9,176 nucleotides of DNA from Alkaliphilus sp. (GTDB taxonomy: Bacteria; Bacillota; Clostridia; Peptostreptococcales; Natronincolaceae), in assembly GCA_023230535.1 (NCBI GenBank), contig JALNXC010000033.1:1-9176 (forward strand), given 5' to 3'. Shown piece by piece: positions 5,507-9,176 of this stretch (position 1 is its first letter; every line of letters begins with the position of its first letter). A program made the translations under genes and the position numbers. A model generated the notes under the pieces. The model searched no databases. It saw only the letters and a program-made list of their open reading frames with translations, and was not told the origin of the DNA.

Positions 5507-6285
5507 ACTGCAACTTCCCCTCTAAGTTCTCTTAACTTCTCGCCTATACATTGTGCTTTCATTAGACTTTCCCCTATAAGAACACCGCTGACACCCAATG
5601 ATTTTAGATAATCCATGTCCTTTTGTGAATTAATACCGCTTTCACTAATAACTATTTTGTTATTTGGAATAAACTTTATTAAATCCTCCGTGTTCCTTAT
5701 ATCAGTTGTGAAATCTCTCAAATTTCTATTATTAATACCGATAATTTCTGCATCTGTCTCTAATACAATATCTAATTCTTCCTTATTATGTACTTCCACT
5801 AAACAGCAAAGTCCCAGCACCTTAGCAATTTTCTGAAAGTCTGTTAATTGTCTTTTAGTTAAAATTGTACTTATTAAAAGGATTGCATCCGTACCTAATA
5901 CTTTTGATTGATAAATTTGAAAGGAATCTATAATAAAATCTTTTCTTAAAATAGGCAAATTTGTAACCTTCCTAACCTGTTTTAAATATAAATTACTGCC
6001 TTTAAAAAACTTATCCTCTGTTAACACAGATATAGCATCTACCTTGTTTTCATCATAAATCCTTGCTATTTGCCGTGGACAGAAATCTTCCTTAATAATA
6101 CCTTTAGAGGGTGATGCTTTCTTTATCTCCCCAATTATGCTTAATTTATTATCTGTAAAACTTTCTTTGAAATCCCTGCTTGGCTCGGTCAAATATAACC
6201 TTTTTATCAATGTTTTAAGGGACATCCTTGCTTTTTCGTCTTTTATCCTTTCCTTTTTATACTCCACAATTTTATTTAAAATCAT
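5497..6285 (-). CDS. trpC: Indole-3-glycerol phosphate synthase
   Basis: This 262-residue TIM-barrel enzyme closes CdRP to indole-3-glycerol phosphate with loss of CO2 and water. Signatures seen: IIGEIKKASPSKG (catalytic Glu53 and Lys55/56 region), AISVLTEDKFFKGS (84-97), PILRKDFIID (catalytic Lys115), CLVEVHNKEEL (Glu164), IGINNRNL (182-189), ISESGI (213-218) and VLIGESLM (235-242). Length is standard for a monofunctional enzyme, and trpF is separate, unlike the enterobacterial fusion. The ATG at 6285 overlaps the TGA of trpD in ATGA; AGGGGG upstream lies inside trpD. The product would go to tryptophan synthase, whose genes trpB and trpA are not in this window. Confidence 0.97.
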   Translation of the reverse strand: MILNKIVEYKKERIKDEKARMSLKTLIKRLYLTEPSRDFKESFTDNKLSIIGEIKKASPSKGIIKEDFCPRQIARIYDENKVDAISVLTEDKFFKGSNLYLKQVRKVTNLPILRKDFIIDSFQIYQSKVLGTDAILLISTILTKRQLTDFQKIAKVLGLCCLVEVHNKEELDIVLETDAEIIGINNRNLRDFTTDIRNTEDLIKFIPNNKIVISESGINSQKDMDYLKSLGVSGVLIGESLMKAQCIGEKLRELRGEVAVWK

Positions 6286-7298
6286 TGCTTTATCCCCCTA
6301 CTAAATGAAATAAATTCATTTAACCTTTCTAATGCTAATCCTCTGTCTATAATTTCTTCTGCCATGCATATTCCTTCCTCCAAGGAATTAGCTTGCTTTC
6401 CAACATATATGGCCGCACCGGCATTTAGTAAAACGATGTTGCGTTTTGCCCCTTTTTTGCCCTTTAATATATCAATTATAATGTCAGCATTTTTCTTTGG
6501 ACTGCCCCCTAACAATTCCTCATTCGCGGCAAGGGGTATATTATATTTTCTGGGGTCTATAGTGTAGTTATAAATTTTATCATTTTTAAGCTCTGTGACC
6601 TTTGTCTCCCCAGTCACAGTAATCTCGTCTAATCCGTCTAAACCGTGTACTACCATAGCTCTATCCGTTCCTAATCCTTTTAATGTTTTTGCCATTATTT
6701 CCGTTAAGGACGGATGAAATACCCCCAAAACTTGGCCCTTCACATTGGCGGGATTAATTAATGGTCCTAAAATATTAAATATAGTTCTCACACCTAACTC
6801 CCGCCTTGGTACTGCCGCATATTTCATAGCCCCGTGAAAATTCGGTGCATACACAAATCCTATATTTATGGTCTCTACCGACTGTTCTACCTCTGCCGCG
6901 GTTAAATTAATGTTAACCCCCAACACCTCTAACACATCTATACTTCCACATTTACTAGATACAGAACGATTGCCATGTTTAACTACTGTTACTCCTGCAG
7001 CAGCAGCCACAAAAGCCGCTACCGTAGAAATATTAAATGTATTTGCGCCATCTCCCCCGGTTCCGCAAGTATCAATAGCATAATGTTTATCAATATTTAT
7101 TTTTAATGCTTTGTCTTTCAGGATTTTAACACTGCCTATAATTTCATCTACGGTTTCCCCCTTCATCCTCAGGGCCACAAGAAATCCCCCGATTTGGGAA
7201 AGGGTTGCTTTACCGGACATTATAATATTCATAACATCCATCATTTCTTGTTCTGTCAGGTGCTCTTTATTAATAATTTTATTCATAATATATTTCAC
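6282..7298 (-). CDS. trpD: Anthranilate phosphoribosyltransferase
   Basis: This 338-residue enzyme transfers phosphoribose from PRPP to anthranilate. The PRPP-binding glycine loop DTCGTGGDGANTFNIST (76-92), KHGNRSVSSKCGS (107-119), NFHGAMK (153-159), the anthranilate-site segment PRRELGVRTIFNILGP (164-179) and the metal-binding DGLDE (221-225) are all present. Length is normal and there is no N-terminal TrpG fusion. The start is a GTG at 7298, chosen because GGAGG lies 9 nt upstream; the ATG at codon 5 would be too far from it. A gap of 39 bp separates it from trpE, with no room for trpG. It overlaps trpC by 4 nt. Confidence 0.97.
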   Translation of the reverse strand: MKYIMNKIINKEHLTEQEMMDVMNIIMSGKATLSQIGGFLVALRMKGETVDEIIGSVKILKDKALKINIDKHYAIDTCGTGGDGANTFNISTVAAFVAAAAGVTVVKHGNRSVSSKCGSIDVLEVLGVNINLTAAEVEQSVETINIGFVYAPNFHGAMKYAAVPRRELGVRTIFNILGPLINPANVKGQVLGVFHPSLTEIMAKTLKGLGTDRAMVVHGLDGLDEITVTGETKVTELKNDKIYNYTIDPRKYNIPLAANEELLGGSPKKNADIIIDILKGKKGAKRNIVLLNAGAAIYVGKQANSLEEGICMAEEIIDRGLALERLNEFISFSRGIKQ

Positions 7299-7337
7299 AG
7301 CATATAACCTCCACAGCTTTAATAGTTTTTTCTATTT

Positions 7338-8801
7338 CTATGTTTTTGCAGATATTTTTATAGTTTGCATTAAAGCTTCTAATTTTCTTTCAGTTTCTTC
7401 ATATTCCTTTTCAGCGTCAGAATAACTGACTATTCCCGCCCCCGATTGTAAATAAGCTTTTTTGTCTTTAAATAAAATACTTCTAATAGTAATACAAGTA
7501 TCCATATTTCCATTAAAACCAAAATAACCTATCGCACCACCATAAACCCCTCTTTTCTTATTTTCCAGCTCATCTATAATTTCCATTGCTCTGGTCTTTG
7601 GAGATCCGGACAAAGTGCCGGCCGGTAAACATGTAATTAAAGCATCATACATATCATAATTTTCTTTTAACTCTCCTGTCACAGTAGATTTAATATGCAT
7701 TACGTGGGAGCATTTACAAATGTCCATATAGCTTTCTACCTTTACGGTTTCCTTTTTGCTGATGTTTTCAATATCCTCCTTAGCTAAATCTAATAACATT
7801 AAATGTTCCGCTACTTCTTTCTCATCATTTAACAGCTCTTTTATAAGTTGTTCATCTTCTTGTAAGGTTTTGCCCCTGGGCCTCGTTCCTGCAATCGGGC
7901 AAGTTTTTATACTATTGTTTTTAACTTTTACCATAAGCTCCGGTGATGACCCTATAATTTGGTAATCCCCGGAACCTATATAAAATAAATATGGAGAAGG
8001 ATTAATGCCTCTTAAATTTCTATATACTTCTAATGGGTTTAGTTCTGTTTGTACTTCTAGTCGCTGTGACAATACCACCTGGGATATTTCTCCTTTTTCT
8101 ATATACTGTTTTGCCTTATTTACTTTTTCTATGAAACTATTTTTAGTTTCATTGCTGTTATATTTTATATCTAAAAGTCCATATTTCGTTTTTTGTGACG
8201 GAATTTTTTTAGTCAAAATTTCTTTTTCTATTCGTTTTATCATTTCTACAGCAGCTTCATAATCTTCCCCATTTTTTCCTTCCGTAGGTGTGTTTACAAT
8301 TATTGTAATTTTTTGTCTTACATGATCGTACACTATAACCTCTTTTGTTAGAAAAAGATGTAAATCCGGCAAGTTTATATCATCTCTGTTTATGTTGGGA
8401 AGATTTCTATAGTTCCTTGCTATGTCATAACCTATATAGCCGACAGCACCACCTGTAAAATCCGGTGAACTTTCTATATAAGGAGCACTATAATTTCCCA
8501 TTATTTTTTTAACAATCTGCAATGGACTACCTTTCTTTACATATGTTCTGTTATTTTTATCTATAAAAACTTTGTCATCGTAAGCCTTAATTGTTATAAA
8601 AGGGTTTCTGCCAATAAAAGAATACCTACCCCGTTTTTCTTCGGTTTCTACGCTTTCTAGTAAATAAATCTTCCCACTGTTTTTTAATTTTTTAAACAAT
8701 GTTATGGGCGTTTCCATATCCCCTTCTATATCCTTTGAGACTGCTATCATTTTATATTTTTTTCCCAGTTCTTTAAATTGTCGCAATGTTGGATATATCA
8801 C
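7338..8801 (-). CDS. trpE: Anthranilate synthase component I
   Basis: This 487-residue chorismate-using enzyme makes anthranilate, normally with ammonia from a TrpG/PabA amidotransferase. The tryptophan feedback-site motifs are kept: LLESVE (47-52) with GRYSF, and NPSPYLF (267-273). PIAGTRPRG (302-310) has Ala where PabB proteins have Lys, so this is TrpE, not aminodeoxychorismate synthase. LPAGTLSGSPK (392-402), GVYGGAIGY (418-426), DTCITIRS (434-441) and QSGAGIV (452-458) complete the active site; His369 in SHVMH fits the catalytic His. Oddly, the usual DLGRND or DLARND motif reads DLAKED (338-343) and the following ERYSH-type segment reads CKCSH. The start is GTG at 8801 with AGGGGGG 7 nt upstream. 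No TrpG domain or trpG gene is adjacent. Expression is probably governed by the T-box leader upstream. Confidence 0.97.
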   Translation of the reverse strand: MIYPTLRQFKELGKKYKMIAVSKDIEGDMETPITLFKKLKNSGKIYLLESVETEEKRGRYSFIGRNPFITIKAYDDKVFIDKNNRTYVKKGSPLQIVKKIMGNYSAPYIESSPDFTGGAVGYIGYDIARNYRNLPNINRDDINLPDLHLFLTKEVIVYDHVRQKITIIVNTPTEGKNGEDYEAAVEMIKRIEKEILTKKIPSQKTKYGLLDIKYNSNETKNSFIEKVNKAKQYIEKGEISQVVLSQRLEVQTELNPLEVYRNLRGINPSPYLFYIGSGDYQIIGSSPELMVKVKNNSIKTCPIAGTRPRGKTLQEDEQLIKELLNDEKEVAEHLMLLDLAKEDIENISKKETVKVESYMDICKCSHVMHIKSTVTGELKENYDMYDALITCLPAGTLSGSPKTRAMEIIDELENKKRGVYGGAIGYFGFNGNMDTCITIRSILFKDKKAYLQSGAGIVSYSDAEKEYEETERKLEALMQTIKISAKT

Positions 8802-8857
8802 TATTTTTCCCCCCTAGCAGTACAAAAAAGCACAATATTCTAAATAAGCCAAATAAC

Positions 8858-9002
8858 AAAAAAGCATTTCCTCCCTATAGCTTAGAAGTCAGATATCAGT
8901 TTGCCGGTATTCCAGAATTTTAAATTTAAAGCACATATTTTCTTTAAATTTCTCCGGCACTCTGATTTCCTATCTCTAATCACTAATTTAGGGACGAAAT
9001 GC
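8858..9002 (-). terminator. T-box terminator with widely separated arms
   Basis: The antiterminator's return strand GCATTTCGTCCCT (9002-8990) is complementary at 12 of 13 positions to AGGGAGGAAATGC (8876-8864), followed at once by six T (8863-8858). The two structures share 9001-8990, so they exclude each other, as in a T-box switch. The arms are 113 nt apart, far more than in usual T-box terminators. The interval folds on itself: AAATTTAAAG/CTTTAAATTT (8922-8931 with 8942-8951), GCCGG/CCGGC (8903-8907 with 8954-8958), ATCAG/CTGAT (8895-8899 with 8962-8966), and AGAT/ATCT and TTAG/CTAA outside. Confidence 0.75.
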
Positions 9003-9025
9003 TTTACATTCCGTGTTGCCACCCT
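8990..9025 (-). promoter_or_regulatory. T-box antiterminator
   Basis: Read on the minus strand: AGGG (9025-9022), 7-base bulge UGGCAAC (9021-9015), helix strand ACGGAAUG (9014-9007), loop UAAAG (9006-9002), return strand CAUUUCGU (9001-8994) and CCCU (8993-8990). AGGG pairs with CCCU, and the 8-bp upper helix has one G-U. This is the canonical two-helix antiterminator with its tRNA-binding bulge. Confidence 0.85.
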
Positions 9026-9150
9026 TATTAGATGAGTTATCATTAAATCGACAATAGTCAACGAGCAAGGACCACCTAGAAATGAACAATGCGAATGTTG
9101 CCTTTTTGTTCTGTTCCCTGATTTCCGGCTTCTAGTGTGGATTAGGTCAT

Positions 9151-9176
9151 AAAAAAAACATTTCAATCCTACAATA
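9151..9176 (-). terminator. Possible 3' half of an upstream terminator
   Basis: On the minus strand GAAATG runs straight into eight T (9158-9151). It resembles the end of the trp T-box terminator (GGAAATGC then six T) over the same bases. The 5' arm would lie beyond the window, so this cannot be confirmed. Confidence 0.35.

Larger units (their letters stand above)
8858..9176 (-). ncRNA. T-box leader of the trp operon (5' part uncertain or cut)
   Basis: The minus strand of this 375-bp non-coding stretch upstream of trpE carries a T-box regulatory leader. T-boxes sense uncharged tRNA and let RNA polymerase pass a terminator when the amino acid is scarce. The core AAGGGTGGCAACACGG (9026-9011) matches the T-box consensus AGGGUGGNACCGCG with small changes. 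The tRNA-end-binding bulge reads UGGC, which pairs with a G73-CCA end; bacterial tRNA-Trp has G73. The 5' Stem I and specifier loop are not clear to me: the only tryptophan-codon triplet UGG outside the core is at 9074-9072, followed by UCCUUG, and its surroundings do not fit the usual GAA-NNN specifier loop. Stem I may be divergent or damaged. A hairpin UUGAC-UAUU-GUCGA near 9045-9060 could be Stem III. Confidence 0.8.

Noticed and set aside
8822..8866. Two copies of ACAAAAAAGCA 34 bp apart before trpE
   Set aside because: Short and dominated by an A-run; the right copy is explained by the T-box terminator's U-tract, and the left copy has no stem in front of it.
8882..9166. A 94-codon minus-strand open frame upstream of trpE
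   Set aside because: It runs through the T-box core, antiterminator and terminator stems, has no ribosome site and its translation (rich in His, Arg, Cys) resembles no protein family. The RNA structure explains the sequence better.
1..9176. CRISPR array, tRNA or rRNA genes, phage genes
   Set aside because: No regularly spaced repeats, no tRNA cloverleaf with a TTCGA-type arm, no rRNA signature and no phage-type proteins were found on either strand.

Overview
The window is AT-rich. Genes have strong purine-rich ribosome binding sites and frequent GTG starts, a tryptophan operon sits behind a T-box leader, and no phage or plasmid genes are visible. This points to a low-GC Gram-positive bacterium, most likely a member of the Clostridia (inference from style; no marker gene is present). 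Almost everything lies on the minus strand; the single plus-strand gene is at 3589-4113.

Left part (1-1700): the start of a branched-chain amino acid ABC uptake operon, read leftwards. It has a LivK-type lipoprotein (124-1323) and then the first 13 codons of a LivH-type permease, which runs off the window. A perfect 26-bp palindrome sits between the two genes. The lipoprotein gene has a good sigma-A-type promoter about 200 nt upstream and a long leader carrying a run of eight G.

Middle part (1696-4740): a short choloylglycine hydrolase/penicillin acylase-type Ntn hydrolase; a two-gene unit of a three-pass membrane protein (DUF2178-like) and a small XRE regulator; a 450-bp intergenic stretch with a possible decayed gene end; a NimA-like flavin-binding protein on the plus strand; a hairpin between convergent genes; and an HD-domain hydrolase.

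Right part (4800-9176): trpE, trpD, trpC and trpF in one minus-strand operon. trpD/trpC overlap by 4 nt and trpC/trpF by 10 nt. The operon makes anthranilate, then its phosphoribosyl derivative, then CdRP, then indole-3-glycerol phosphate. trpG, trpB and trpA are absent. The operon ends in a roughly 107-bp inverted-repeat element (REP/MITE-like) that encodes the last six codons and stop of trpF. The leader upstream of trpE holds a T-box antiterminator whose variable base fits the discriminator of tRNA-Trp. Its competing terminator stem is closed by arms about 113 nt apart that enclose a second self-complementary region. A U8 tract at the right edge may be the terminator of a further upstream regulatory unit.

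The most interesting items are the repeat that supplies the end of trpF, the truncated trp gene set, the unusual T-box terminator and an altered conserved motif in TrpE. I see no wholly new multi-gene system.
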